From Tethya wilhelma (lineage: Eukaryota > Porifera > Demospongiae > Tethyida > Tethyidae): a DNA stretch of 64,000 nt. Under the pieces are notes generated by a model. That model was not told where the DNA came from. It searched no databases and was given only the letters and a program-made list of their open reading frames with translations. Positions 37,854-50,154 of this stretch are shown in pieces (the first letter of the stretch is position 1; each line of letters opens with the position of its first letter). Both the position numbers and the translations under genes were made by a program. The stretch is from the NCBI GenBank assembly GCA_964030475.1, contig CAXIPT010000002.1:4691087-4755086 (forward strand). Reading direction: 5' to 3'.

Positions 37854-38677
37854 CATTTTCATCTCAACTCTTGTACAGTGTTCTTGTAAAACCCTCGGCA
37901 TGTGTGTGTGTGTGTGTGTGTGTGTTACATACGTCTACAAATACAGTATAAAACTTGTGCATTATTATGTGGCAATATTTGTGTGTGTGTTTATTTGACT
38001 CTGATATGACAAGTGGATTTCTCGTCAAAAGGGGGTACAATCTTCGAGCCCCTGTAGTTAATTAATCTAATAACTGCCTCCTCGCACCATGCATGCACCA
38101 GCCATGTGCTAGCCACCTGAACACATGCATGCAGTATAATTGTATAGCCAGTTAATTAATGAACATGGTCAGTAGAATGAAAGACAACTCTTGTTAACAT
38201 GGAAACAAGGCCCAACCCCCAACAATAGAAAAATCATTTACATCACCAAGAGAAGTAACCACATGTTAGATTCTGACTGTGTCAAGGCTCATTCAGAGAG
38301 TATAATATCAACTGAAGATAAAGAAGACAAGCAGCTATATATATTTCAATGTATATGTATCTCAACTACAGCAAATTTCTGTTGGTTTTGTAACTTCAAC
38401 TGAGCTAAGAAGAAAAGGTAAAACAGAAAGAACTGCATGGAAACTGTTTGTACAGCTTTATATGCAGTTGGATGGTTTTTTTCACAGCATGTATAAGCAT
38501 AAAGTAGGATATAGCTGGGACTTCTGTAGACTTGTATATATTTTCAATCCATATGGAGCTTTAATGCTTTGAGAAAGAAGTAAAATTTCCAAGTTTAAAT
38601 TGTCCATTTTGCTATGTATCACTCTCCACCATATTTATTATATGCTACATATACACAGTGTACTCCCAATCTACACC
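37854..38677. other. Intergenic between the calaxin-like and CILP-like genes
   Basis: Holds a TG run (37901-37925) and AT-rich sequence with no recognisable exon. Confidence 0.5.
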
Positions 38678-41369
38678 ATGACTGCTGTGAAGACACTCAC
38701 AAGCAAAGGGCAGACTCCCAAAGATCCAAGTGCAAGTCCCTCGGACTCTTTGTCCCGGACCAGGCCGACACAAGACAGCAGGGAGAACAGGTCACTGATG
38801 TCTGCGATGGTTGCCATGGTAATAGCTGCCGGATTGAGTGTACTAGTTATTGTCCTAATGACTAGCAAACTCTCAAATATCTGTAAGTATCACACACACT
38901 ATCACACCCTCACACCATCACACTATCACACCCTCACACCATCACACTGTCACACCATCACACCATCACACTGTCACACCATCACACCCTCACACCATCA
39001 CACCCTCACATATACACACTGTTACAGTTCTCCCTTCCCTGAGCACTAGGCACACCAAGAGAGACGACCTTCGCACCCTCTGTGACCCCGCCCCTCAACT
39101 TTACTCCATACCACTCCCAGAAAGATGCCAAATCTCTTACATCAAAGACGGCACCATCGTCAACTCCACCTCCTACTCACTGGGACAGTGTTCTAGCTGT
39201 CTCTGTCGACCCCCCACCAACTGGGCACGCTCAGTAGGCACACGCTACTGTTGTAGGCCGCAGCGTGTGACCAATATAACGTATTCTTGTCCCCATTTCT
39301 TCAACGGAGCTGTGATGACTGTGTCTGACGTACCTGTCTCTTGCAAGTGTCAGCCGTGTGGCGCTAGAGAAAAAGTGACCTTTGTGCTGAGAGTGGAAAA
39401 CGAGAACTCTAAACCTGTTATACTCGCCAATGTCACCATCAATGGTATGATGTCGTACCTAACTGATTCCAGCGGGTATGTTGGGTTTACTGTGCCGGCT
39501 TCGGAGGTCAAAGTTCACATTAGAGTGGAGGCTGTTGGATATCAGGATGTTGAAGAAGAGTATTTTGTTTTACCAGGACAGACCAACTCTCTAACGCTGA
39601 CCTTGACCAGCTTGACCTACAGGACGATGGTGCCACCTCAATCTCCATTCCTGCTCTCGCTGACTGACCTACAGGTCATTCATCAACTTCCTGTCGACTT
39701 TACGTTCGAAATGGGACAACTTGAAACTCTTCTTCAAATACAAGCTGGATTACAGGACAACAATCATTTATTTGCGTTCTTCCCAGCCGAGTTTTTCCCG
39801 TCAAACCAGTTATTCACGTTTATTTTATTCGATGCCGATCAGTATTTCGAGACTCTCAAAGCATCGTACATTGCTTACAAAGATGGGTTGTCCTATAGGT
39901 CACCACTCTATGCCATCCTGTCAGGACGACTTGATATTCAGGACGAAAATGGTTACCCTTTCATTAGCACTACTAATGATGAAGATGACCCATCAAAACG
40001 TTTTGGAGTCTTGGCAAAATTGGGCAATAATATTCTTCAGTCTACTTCAAGAAAACTTCAACTTTATACGTTCAACATTTCCAGCAAAGAATTTGAGAGT
40101 TTATCGGACACAATGGTCGTCATGACAATGAACAGTGACTCCACCCACTTACACCTCTTCACCCCTCACAGTGTGGCGTTCCCCCAATCCTATCTAATAG
40201 CAGTCCAGGAATCGACTTCCTGTTTCATCAGTGTCACAGCTCACGATGCGAATGGAGTCATTCTGCGAAAACAAGACAAGCTATCGACCCTCGTACGAGC
40301 AACCACAAAGATATGGTACAGCGAGAATGACTGGATGAAGTGCGTGACGTATGGCCACATTGATGGCTGCCTGGTGGTTCCATGTAAAGGAGAGCTGATG
40401 GTGAGAGTGCTTGGAATATCGGAGGAGAATGGGGCTCAGAGTGATGATGATGATGGTGGCGTGCAACTCAGCAACATTGAGATGGAGCTGTTGGAAGTGG
40501 AAGAAGGTACCAGTAGAGTGTTTCGTAGTGAGAATGAATGTTTGAATTTTGGATTGCCGAAACTAGGCCACGATAATTCTGTATCTGTGAGAAGGAGCAT
40601 CGAGATTGACCTATTACCCGACTACTGCATTGATCCTCAAAGACCAATGCTGGACCATTTTCCCATTTCGCAATCTTTGTTGCTAGAGGACGGCAACTCT
40701 GATTCAAATTCCATCGACTATTGCAGCATAAGGGTGGCAGTTTCCTTCCCCCCTCTGACCAGTGCTAGCATCGTTGCAACGACAACCGAGCATGAAATGA
40801 CGACACAAAGAATCGAGCCATTCTCGGCCTCTCCAGAGGTGGGCGGGGCCTACCAGATTGCCGAGGGAGAGGTCACTGATGGAATCATTGATTACGGCAG
40901 TGGTATTGGGTCCGGTTCCGGTTCCCCGATTCCCGGCTTCGACGAAATCAGTAACATGCACTATCGTTGCTTCACTTTTCCTTGTTCTTCCGAGGTTACA
41001 CTCACTACTATCATACATCAAGATACTCTAAATGATGCTCATCATGAAGAAGATGTCCATTTTCCTAATGGCTATTTCAAAAAGGAGTTTTTCAGTGTAA
41101 GTGCAAAGAGAGAACTCAAACAACATAATGGCGATGTTTCTTCAACATGTCTACCGTTTTCAGCTCCTCATTTGGCAATTTTGAACTCGAATGGCGAAAG
41201 TTTCTTTCGATTCTTGGTCAATTTAGCTCCCCCTGGTAGTGGTGAGTTTGCCTACAGAGCTGACAGGAATAGGTTTGGTGTGTCGGTTTCTCGAGGGGTG
41301 CCACAAGTTGCTTGGGAGAAGTGCAGCCTCTCTGAGGATGCTGGCGTTCAATTTCAATGTCAAAAATGA
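38678..41369 (+). CDS. Type II membrane protein with a CILP/FAM171-like extracellular region, copy 2
   Basis: Exons 38678-38882 and 39028-41369 join in phase to about 849 codons. The N-terminal tail (MTAVKTLTSKGQTPKDPS) is about 45 residues, then a membrane helix (MVAMVIAAGLSVLVIVLM), so the protein is predicted type II. A Cys-rich block follows: LYSIPLPERCQ, LGQCSSCLCRPP, GTRYCCRPQR, VSCKCQPCGA. A beta domain comes next (VILANVTINGM, LTDSSGYVGFTVPASEV), then VEAVGYQDVEEEYFVLPGQT. The rest is a large ectodomain with further Cys residues and a Gly/Ser/Pro linker (GSGIGSGSGSPIPGF). The same architecture, including a single intron after the membrane segment in the same phase, is found in the minus-strand gene at 29041. 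They are diverged paralogues. Function unknown. Confidence 0.7.
38885..39020 (+). repeat. CACACCATCACACTATCACAC minisatellite in the short intron
   Basis: Decamer-like repeats of CACACC(A/C)TCA fill the 145-base intron up to the GTTACAG acceptor. Sense strand is pyrimidine/CA-rich and free of AG until the acceptor. Confidence 0.88.
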
Positions 41370-41565
41370 ATCCTTATGTGTGACTAGATATATATACAAT
41401 CTATATTATTATATTACATGTCATGATAACTTTATTCATCAATAATTTTGTGAAGTTTGTCTTTGCCATATTATATTCCATATTTCGCGCAGACGTTTAC
41501 TTCTACGCATGCGCAGTCGACCCCGTACCATTTCGTGTTCGTATTCTAATTAAAGCCCACCCATC

Positions 41566-42690
41566 ATGTTCTCTGTGAAAGTGGACTCCAGTTTTCTCGC
41601 CAATCCTGAGGTATTGCTAGGATCCAGTCTCGTTGGCGCAGCTACCTTTCCTTCTGTGCTCGCACTGACGCAAAAGTTTCTCTTCAAGCCTCTCCGTGTG
41701 ACCGCGGGGCGCGGTGTAATATCGAGCATATGTGGCGGGTTGTCCGTGTGTGTGGCGGGGTCTGTGGCATCCCTGGCCGTCGTAAAGTCGTGTTCTTTGC
41801 TAAACAATAAGAAAACGGACACAAATTTGTTCGAATTTTCAACACCAGAGCTTTTAGCGTCAACCATTTCAAGCGTAGTGCTGTTTCGTACTCTAGGTGG
41901 ACGGTTCTTTTCAGTCCTACCAAGCCATTTACTGTATCCTGGTGCATTTGCCCACGAGTCCATTCCGGCTATCAGAGGAGTCCAAGAAGCTTCGGCAGCC
42001 GAGAAAAAACTCATCCAACAACTGGGAAAGAAACATGGCTGTCACACTTGTGGACGAAAGAGGGTACCCCTGTTCGTTTGTGACCATCAACCTCCATCAA
42101 AGGTCGTCAAGGAGGACATTAGAGTGAAGAGCCGAACTTTATCAAACAATATTAATGGTAAAACGACAAATGGTGCAGAAGGCACTTCCGGTAATGGTTC
42201 AGGTGCTGGAAATGGTCCAATTGCACAGAGGTTTTACGCACAGTGTCAGTCTTGTTCCAATTACCAAGGGGGCTTACTCAGTGCTACCCCTGGTGGTAAT
42301 GCTATTCGTAGTAATGTGACCCGTTTACGCTTCTATCATTTGTTCCTACCTCTACCACTTGCACTGTTGTACTTTAAATCACGACATCATGATGACATCA
42401 TTCTAAAATTGGACCAATCTGATACAAGAATAGCATCACGTTCAGAAAGTGTTGCTGTTAAAGATGAAAGCACTCAAACAGTAAAAAAAGAAGCTGCTGT
42501 ACCAGTCTCCAAAGGATCGCTGCAGACACTCATCACAGAGTCGAACATTTCAGAACTGGTCGACAGCTTTCCTCTGCTCATAGTCTGGAAGAGGATGGTC
42601 TCGTTTTTAATTTCTTTTAAAAATCCTGGCGATTCTTTCCACATCACTCTCTGGGTGTTTGCCATAGTGGCAGCACTGGGGACCTTGTGA
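41566..42690 (+). CDS. Conserved-looking membrane protein with CxxC...DHQPP...CxxC motif
   Basis: Single uninterrupted frame of 374 codons from an ATG. The N-terminal 120 residues contain several hydrophobic stretches (LLGSSLVGAATFPSVLAL, SICGGLSVCVAGSVASLAVV). The middle has HGCHTCGRKRVPLFVCDHQP, then PSKVV, and about 65 residues later RFYAQCQSCSNYQGGLLS. Two CxxC pairs around a DHxPP motif look like a treble-clef or HNH-type zinc site. Further hydrophobic stretches lie at LRFYHLFLPLPLALLYF and at the C-terminus (FHITLWVFAIVAALGTL). I do not recognise a named family. It is intronless, unlike its neighbours. Activity should not be assumed; a structural zinc site is equally possible. Confidence 0.65.
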   Translation: MFSVKVDSSFLANPEVLLGSSLVGAATFPSVLALTQKFLFKPLRVTAGRGVISSICGGLSVCVAGSVASLAVVKSCSLLNNKKTDTNLFEFSTPELLASTISSVVLFRTLGGRFFSVLPSHLLYPGAFAHESIPAIRGVQEASAAEKKLIQQLGKKHGCHTCGRKRVPLFVCDHQPPSKVVKEDIRVKSRTLSNNINGKTTNGAEGTSGNGSGAGNGPIAQRFYAQCQSCSNYQGGLLSATPGGNAIRSNVTRLRFYHLFLPLPLALLYFKSRHHDDIILKLDQSDTRIASRSESVAVKDESTQTVKKEAAVPVSKGSLQTLITESNISELVDSFPLLIVWKRMVSFLISFKNPGDSFHITLWVFAIVAALGTL

Positions 42691-43146
42691 GCAGCCAGGG
42701 GGGTATTATTGGTTAGTTATTAATGTGCAATCATTATAGGGGCATGTAAATTCAAATTAAATCTTTTCTGATCAATAATTATTATTTGTATGTAAAATTA
42801 TTGAAGATTATACCAGTGATAATACAAATTAATTTTAAGAATCTAAGACATTAATTTGGGTATACACATTTTAATAAGTGATTAGCTCCTGTTAATAATT
42901 AGTAAGCAATAAAATGATTGGTAGGTAGGTGAGTACACACACATACATACACATTTCCTTTACATACAAACTTAATACAAAGCAATAATAATAGATAATA
43001 ATATTAAGAAACGTACCTGTATTCTACCACGTATAACTTACTTATACACAATACGTATAATAATTGTACTCAAAATCATTAGCATCTCCCATACGTGAAT
43101 ATTCAAATGTTAGTTTCGTACATCTTACGCCAATTCGTATCGAATG
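42691..43146. other. Intergenic, AT-rich
   Basis: Two 3' flanks facing each other. No features beyond short AATAA stretches. Confidence 0.5.
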
Positions 43147-43849
43147 TTATAAAACCGGTTGCTGTAGCAACACACGTGCTCCGGTACCAGGTCCTGCAGT
43201 AGCCATGACACAGCGCTGTTGCTGAGGAGATCTCATTGGTCTCCTCACCTGGTGTCTCTTATGTTGTTGGTATGGCGATGTTGGAGCGCTACCTGCTCTT
43301 CTGGTACTAAAGATACTTTCAAGAAGCTCTTGGCTTATGGCAGGGGTCTCTGAATCTGAAGAAGAAGATCCCTGGGTATTCTCTTCAGATATAGACCCCC
43401 GGGCCGAATCAGAAATAGACTCCCGGGCTGAGTCAGTCTTATGATCAGCAATGTCGGCCTCGCTGGTGTAGGCGGAGTCGAGGGAGAGCTGCTTAACCTG
43501 GTTTTCTAGCTCGGTGGTCTTTTCACTGGTATCACCACCCGGGTCCTCGTGTTCAATGACCCCCTCTCCTTCGCTCGTCACAGTCACACCCTGATCAGAA
43601 AGGTGGGTGGGGTCAGCGGAACTGATCGAGTGTGACCCACTGTCCTCGAGAGAGGTATGAGGATCGTCGTACGTGGTGGGTGTGGTCACAGAGGATGGTG
43701 TGAAGGTGTGAGGGTGTGAGAGTGGTGGAGGGTTGAGGGTTGTGTGGGGAATGGGAGGCTCGGGGACTGCGTACTGGTAGGACGTGGGAGAATAGTATCC
43801 TGCAGGGGTATAGCCATTGGTGGGGGGGACCCCTGCCATCATTGGCTAT
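43147..43849 (-). CDS. Last exon of an unrecognised Ser/Thr/Pro-rich protein
   Basis: The acceptor TCGTTATAG at 43850 opens an exon read as MMAGVPPTNGYTPAGYYSPT, then YQYAVPEPPIPHTT. A Ser/Glu-rich part follows with two similar segments (KTDSARESISDSARGSIS) and LENQVKQLSLDSAYTSEAD. It ends in a basic Gln/Arg region (QQHKRHQVRRPMRSPQQQR). No domain is recognised; low-complexity, probably disordered, as at the tails of RNA-binding proteins (weak inference). Upstream exons would fall in or beyond the N gap at 44034. Confidence 0.6.
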
Positions 43850-44033
43850 AACGAGAAAAACAAGAAAAACCTAATTAACCAATGTATGCAAAATTTATGC
43901 ATATTCAAGAATATCAACATGTAATTAAAGATTGATCAAACATTTTAAAAAAGCTTTACTATAACTAAGTTTTAAACTATAGCAATAATTTAGAAAGAAA
44001 AAAAATTAGAGAAAGTTTTGGTAAGTTACATTT

Positions 44034-44253
44034 NNNNNNNNNNNNNNNNNNNNNNNNNNNNNNNNNNNNNNNNNNNNNNNNNNNNNNNNNNNNNNNNNNN
44101 NNNNNNNNNNNNNNNNNNNNNNNNNNNNNNNNNNNNNNNNNNNNNNNNNNNNNNNNNNNNNNNNNNNNNNNNNNNNNNNNNNNNNNNNNNNNNNNNNNNN
44201 NNNNNNNNNNNNNNNNNNNNNNNNNNNNNNNNNNNNNNNNNNNNNNNNNNNNN
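44034..44253. other. Assembly gap (220 N)
   Basis: Run of N followed by an AC microsatellite at 44254-44303. Confidence 0.99.

Positions 44254-44303
<50 letters not shown>
44254..44303. repeat. (AC)n microsatellite
   Basis: AC run adjoining the gap. A TTTA tetranucleotide run follows at 44369-44412. Confidence 0.94.
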
Positions 44304-44305
<2 letters not shown>

Positions 44306-44371
44306 CCAAATTAATGTTTTAATTTAGTTATTGTAACTTTCACTTGTATGCACAAGTTTTTTTGTTGCTGT

Positions 44372-44410
<39 letters not shown>

Positions 44411-44543
44411 TTTTTTGAGTGTTGTGACTTAAAATATCCCTGCCAATGTAAACCGTTTATGATATATTAATCAATTCAAATAGTTGGAACATATATAGTA
44501 GTCAATTATGTAAGCTAGGCAATTGTGTCTGTAGATACACCGT

Positions 44544-45455
44544 TGGGCCTTGGCAAATTATTCTCAAAAGTTTGCCTATTTTATTCTTTTATTCCCAAAC
44601 TTTGAGCCCATTATTCCTTTTAGCCAGCCTACTATTCTTGTATTATTCTTAGTCAAAAACATAATTTTAGTGCGTAAATTCATAAAATAAGAATTTTAAT
44701 GACATTTAAAGTCCTTGGTGTGTTTTTCCAAGAGTTCACACACCCAATGTAGTTAATTTTCATTTTCTTTTAAATTGTTGTAATACATTATCACAGCTAA
44801 TATTGTAGGTAGTTCTCTAAGGAAGCTTAGCAATCGATTCTATAGACTTTTTTTAACTGAAAAAGCACCCAGTAGTTCAGTTTTTCGGCATTAAATTTTA
44901 AGCAATGTAAATTTTCACAACAAAACCAGGGCCGCCTATCCCGGTCAGGCAGGTCAGGCTATAGCCGGACCACTTTTTACGGCAAGGTACTGGTAATGGT
45001 CGTCAGAAAAAGGTAAAGGTCGTCACCGCTACATGTACCGCGATGAGTTAATGTACGTGGAAGCAATAATTGACATAGCTCACTGGTTACGCAGCAGTTT
45101 TGGTGACTTTAGCGGTGTAAATGTAAGTAACCCTTTGCTCAACACTTATGTTTTAATATTGTTAAGTAATAGAGTATAAAATCTTGCTCAAATCACACCA
45201 AATTGCTCCCAGAAAAGGCCAAAATTCCAAAAATTTTCTGGGGGGGCATGCCCCCAGACCCCCCTAGAATAGGCGGCTTCGCCGCCCTGCCACCTCCGGT
45301 GGCAATGCCGGACCACTGCTTAATACCTAGAGGCGGCCCTGAAAATTGACTGAGAATTTACTTATTATTCTCCCAAAGTACAGCCTATTATTCTAACAGA
45401 ATCAATGTGTACCTATTATTCTCAAATTATTCTGGAAATAATTTGCCAAGGCCTA
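44544..45455. mobile_element. About 900-bp foldback element (outer)
   Basis: Ends GGGCCTTGGCAAATTATTCT and ATAATTTGCCAAGGCC are inverted complements. Next to both ends are repeated TATTATTCT words. It encloses the element at 44928-45351. Confidence 0.6.
44928..45351. mobile_element. hAT-like non-autonomous element (inner)
   Basis: Ends CAGGGCCGCCTATCCC and TAGAGGCGGCCCTG are inverted complements of the CAGGGGCGGC type seen in hAT elements. It is GC-rich compared with its surroundings (GGGGGGGCATGCCCCCAGAC inside) and has no transposase frame. Nested in the outer element. Confidence 0.6.
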
Positions 45456-45699
45456 TATATACACTGTGCTGCACCTATTCTCTGCGCTATTAAGGCCTGA
45501 GTCAATTAGCAAAACAACATAAAATGTCCATAATAAAAAATCATATTGACTAAATCTACTACCTTCTTTGCTATATATTGTTACATTCCTGCATAATATA
45601 ACCTTTCTATTATATGTTTCCAAATTTTCCAAATTAGATAATTAATATTCATGAAAATATTAAAGTTTTAATCAAATCACTAAAAATATGGATAATTCA

Positions 45700-45980
45700 T
45701 TTTCCGGAGGACTTCCCCTGCTGCTATGGCAACCAAAACTTAAGAACCGAATCGTATCATCATAAAGTACAATCTATCAGGTGGGGGTGAAATTTCATCA
45801 TACTGTTCAGGAGATATGACGGAGAAGCTTTCGGCTGGTGTGCATTTAATGGAAAAATTGAACATCTTTAATTCAATTATGCATGATGACACCCCTCAGT
45901 AATATTTTGTTAAGCATCATGTACTGATAAAGTTGATAAAGTTTGGTTGCCATAGTAACAGGGGTTGTCCTCCGCCTAAT
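45700..45980. mobile_element. Foldback element
   Basis: GGAGGACTTCCCCTGCTGCT plus ATGGCAACCAAA on the left is mirrored by TTTGGTTGCCATAGTAACAG plus GGGTTGTCCTCC on the right. Interior non-coding. The rest of 45980-46550 has a TG run (46194-46224) and the join at 46379. Confidence 0.6.
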
Positions 45981-46189
45981 TAATTGTTAATAAATTGCTA
46001 ATTTATCCAAACCAAAAAAATCACATGACCTAATTTGCATATCAATTGGTCAATATTAGTCCAAGCAATTTGAGTTTTTAGTTTCATGGAAAATGGTTAA
46101 TTTGTTATGGAGATATTGCAATCTTGAATATTAATTAGGCCAAAATTAAGGTAAATGACTGACCCAGGCTTTAACTACACTGAGTTCCC

Positions 46190-46228
<39 letters not shown>

Positions 46229-46539
46229 CACTCTGTATTATGATGTCATATTAGTCACGCTAAGTATTGTCTGGATTCCTAGACTTATTTACAGGCACTT
46301 TAAGGTTTAATTGACTTTTTTTTATAATGTGATGAGTATAGACACCTTATCTCTTCTTCAATTGAGATTATTAAAGCTNTGACTACTTCATTTTTATGCT
46401 CAACTCTTGGCCAGCAGGTTGTATACCTGTCTATTTTAGTTTACTCCATTGCTTAGCCAAATAATTATTATAATAGTGAACCAATTCAATGCAATAATCA
46501 TGATAAGCTATGGTACTATTATAGTGTACAGATTATTGC

Positions 46540-46690
46540 AACACGACACTGAAAAATCCATATGAGGGTTAAAAAATAAAAATGAAGTAGTCATGTGCCG
46601 AAACTGAGACCCTACCTTGTTCCAATACTTTTTACCGCACTGCCCATTCCTACACTACTTATTTTTTCAAAATTTTTACTACTTGTAATT
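46540..46690. repeat. Repeat flanking the ROCO gene, left copy
   Basis: About 90 bases (AAATGAAGTAGTCATGTGCC, then ACCGCACTGCCCATTCCTAC) match, in inverted form, 50155-50240 on the other side of the gene. Confidence 0.6.
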
Positions 46691-46750
46691 ATATTAATGA
46701 TAAGTTAGCTACAAGAAGTGCATTAAATTAAAATTAATATAAAATAATTA

Positions 46751-49700
46751 TTATGAAGGTAAAATGTATTTTCGTCGGAGTTCATGTGCAAGTGTTGGAT
46801 CAGTCCTTAAGCTCTCGATGGCTTCAACCACAGCTGCCCAGGATGGAGGAGGGGAGACTCTCTTCAGCCACACCCTCAGCATCTCACGGAGACGATCTTG
46901 AACCCTGGATTCATTTGCCTTCACTATAGCCAGCTGTCCATCATCCACATCAAGAAAGATGCCAATGTTTTCCCAGTTATCTGCCATCCCAGCAAGTTCT
47001 TTGAGAAGATCCTTCAGCTGTGGCTTCTCAGACTTTGTTTCTGCATCAAACAATGTGTATAATTATGTCACATTGTATCATACCTGGTCTAACACGTACA
47101 CTGCAACACTCACTCACCTTGGGTTGGCTGCAAATCAAGGTTCTCTTGTGGATTACCAGGTATGTAGCTGAAGCTATCCACCTCCTTCTTTGTGACCTAG
47201 TGTGCATAAAAATTAATGACTCACAACTATAAACTGACCTAACTACTCACAACAATGCCAGCAGTTGGTGGAATATTCAGGGACTGGACTTCCTGAAGGC
47301 ACTCACCTGGAAGGCCGGGTTAAAAGTTAAAAATGAGCATAAAATTATAACAAACATTTAAAATTTGGTAGTCAAGCTGACAGAAGACTGATTGCCTATG
47401 AAAATGGTTGTAAGAATTAAAATTATAGCTAGACATCACATAATTATGGACTGATATGTAATATTTGCCATCTTGCATGCCCTGCTTAATTTTAAGAATT
47501 TTAGGATAAACAAAAAATTTAGCTCTGCTGTGCAGTAGCAAATAACAAATAGCCTAGGGTAAACAATGCAGTGTGCAGAATTAAATCACCAAAATTAATT
47601 TAAAATTGCCAATCATGCTAAAATGCTAATTTGCCAAATTTAAGCTCATGCAAATTTACCTGCTATACGGTATAAACTTACTATTTTGTGATGATTGTCC
47701 CATCCATATCATATAGTTCATTTCAAGGTGTCCACCTTCCATCTCTGGCATTGAGGTGTCTCTCTGTTGCTGTGAACTCTCACTAGGATTGGCTGGAGCA
47801 TGGTGGGGGGTAAGCATATAGTCACACTCGAGATTATCCTTTAGACAGATGAAGATAGATATGTTCTTGGAATATCCTAGCCACACCTCAGCAGCTGATA
47901 GAGATGAATCAGTCTTTCCACTGTGAAGTCTACAGACAGCCATGTGCTCCTCATCAGGATATCGATGTCGTAAGCACTTGAATCCTAGTTCATACGGAGA
48001 ACAAGTCGGAGAATTTGAAGAGGGTAGGAACTGCTTGTGTTTCATTTCAGAGATAACGTTATCAAAGGTTTGACATACTGTTTCCAGGACATGTTTGCAT
48101 ATCTCATGAGATGGTTTCCTACTTGTTGGGCTGATAAGAGTGATGTGAATTTCATATCGTTTTGGTTTTGAGATCAAGGTGATATCATAACTAGCTCTCT
48201 GGATATGAACTCGAAATGTAACTCGATTTCTGTAGACAGTGTAGTCTGATCGCTTTGGTTCCATGAGAGTCCAACCTAGTTTCTTTCTAGCGACTATACT
48301 AGCTATGGAGGCACAGAACAGGCCAACTGGTACGATACCACTCTTGAAACGGATCAGGAGGGGAGCAGGATCACCAGGACTGTGGGCCACTTCCAGCTCA
48401 CTTTCTTGAGCTGATTGAAGGACCGCGGGCATGAAATAGTCAACCTTTTCATCAGAGAGATGTGCATCAAGAGGTCTTGCTAACTGAGGTAATTCAGTTG
48501 GAGCAGCACCATTTTCTTCTGGGTGTGAGATACGAGCTATGATATAGAGGTGTTCAAGAAGCTTGACAAGCTGTGGTAGAGGGAGGATGTCACTTTTCAA
48601 TTTTTTTGAGACTTTCAAGATGTCATCAAAACAAAACTGACCAGTTTCTTTGAACTTGTCACTCATTGCTTTTCCAACTGTCTTGAATTCGAAAGTGTTT
48701 AGGATCAGCTCTGTGATGCTGTCAAAAATAATCTGTGGATCACATATCACAGTGTCCTTCAGCTCCTCTACATCAGGGTAGTACATCAGCACTCCAATGC
48801 AATGGTGTAAGAACCATATCGCTTCTTGAACATCATTCATGTGAAGTCGGCGACCAATTTCTTTACATTGAGCCAAGCTAATGGTATGTTTTTTCATTCT
48901 TCGAAGAAAGAGACCAAACATGAGCCAGGAAGCTGGAATAGGGACTTCTTCAAACCTTTGATGAATGACTTCCACAATTCTGGTTTGGATCTTCTTCACT
49001 TCATCCTCACTGCCAGTCATGTTGTCAACATCAAAAATGAGTTGGTCATTAGAAGCGTGTGCAACCAATCTATCAATAAAATTTGATTCAATATCTGAAA
49101 TGTCTTTTTGCAATGCTGCATCAATTTTTTTGATTTTTTCTTCTGGAGAGCCTTCAATCTTGTCCTTGTATGTACCCACTAGCATTACAGCCAGAGATTG
49201 CTTTGAACTGATTCTCTTTGCCGCATTTGTAGTGAAGCTGGTATCAGATCTAAAGCATGCTATGCTTGAGAGAACCTGAAAGATGACTTCTTGAGGAGTG
49301 TAGGACTCACAATGGAATGACTCTTCAGAATCACTGCTGGCGTACTGGAAATTGCAATTGTACCATTGTTTCAACTCTTGATCGAGACGTAGAAAGATGA
49401 GGTAGAAACCAGGACCGATTGTTAACATGGGTAACATCTCAATGAAGGCTGGTTGCCCACCAGTGTCAACCATGTTCAGGAGGATCATGGTCTTCTCAAG
49501 TAAGGCTTTAAGTCGTTGTTGACCAGCAGGTAATTTCATCACATTATTGAATGCTTCAAATTCTCTCTCGATTTCTTTCAAATCTTCAATTAGGTAATCC
49601 ATGGGAGCTACTACTACTCTCTGTGGGGTAGCAACTGATTGATCTTGGCGGGAATCAGTGGATTCCTCAATTTCTTCTTCAGTGGAAAGCTCGCCCAAAG

Positions 49701-50073
49701 GCATGAAGGGTCTTGAAACACTGCTGGCAATTACACTCTCACTGATAACCTTATAAAGAAGTTGTATTTCTTCATCCAAATTGGTCTCCTTTGTACCTAC
49801 AGCACTCCAGGTAGCATCAGAGATGGTGGCTGATGAGTTTGTTGTTTTCTCTTCGACTAGCTTTACGATGACATTTTGAGCATCGACTATACCAGTACTT
49901 GGCTGCTGAAGGGCTTGGTCAATGAGGTTAATGATTTCTCCAATCAAACGTCTCCTCAGTGAAGTCTTGCCAGTACGTGGTGGTCCCATCATCAGTAGTT
50001 TAAGATATTTTATGGGTATGCTGACACCATTAGTTAGAGCTTGTTGATAGGCTTTATAATGTCTCAAGTTGAC
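46751..50073 (-). CDS. ROCO (Roc-COR) GTPase with C-terminal death domain (5' end missing)
   Basis: Exons 47682-50073, 47251-47306, 47118-47196 and 46751-47040 join in phase to about 939 codons. The large exon opens with NLRHYKAYQQALTNG and a Roc GTPase: P-loop MMGPPRTGKTSLRRR, switch II VDTGGQPAFIEMLP, and the ROCO-type G4 LVGTYKDK. A COR-like region follows (PASWLMFGLFLRRM, then a winged-helix-like stretch with QAEELKD-style helices and GVLMYYPDVEELKDTVICDP). The last exon is a death domain (WENIGIFLDVDDGQLAIV, then LREMLRVWLKRV and PPPSWAAVVEAIESL). Such ROCO plus death-domain proteins occur in DAPK-like and sponge-expanded families and suggest death or innate signalling (inference). The acceptor at 50074 shows that 5' exons exist but are not seen before the join at 50492. 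Confidence 0.85.
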
Positions 50074-50154
50074 CTATATCATGCGTATAATAGTATGTAT
50101 ACTAGAAATGGGCCGACTAGCTGTCCCATAATTATTGATACCAGTAGTTAAAAA

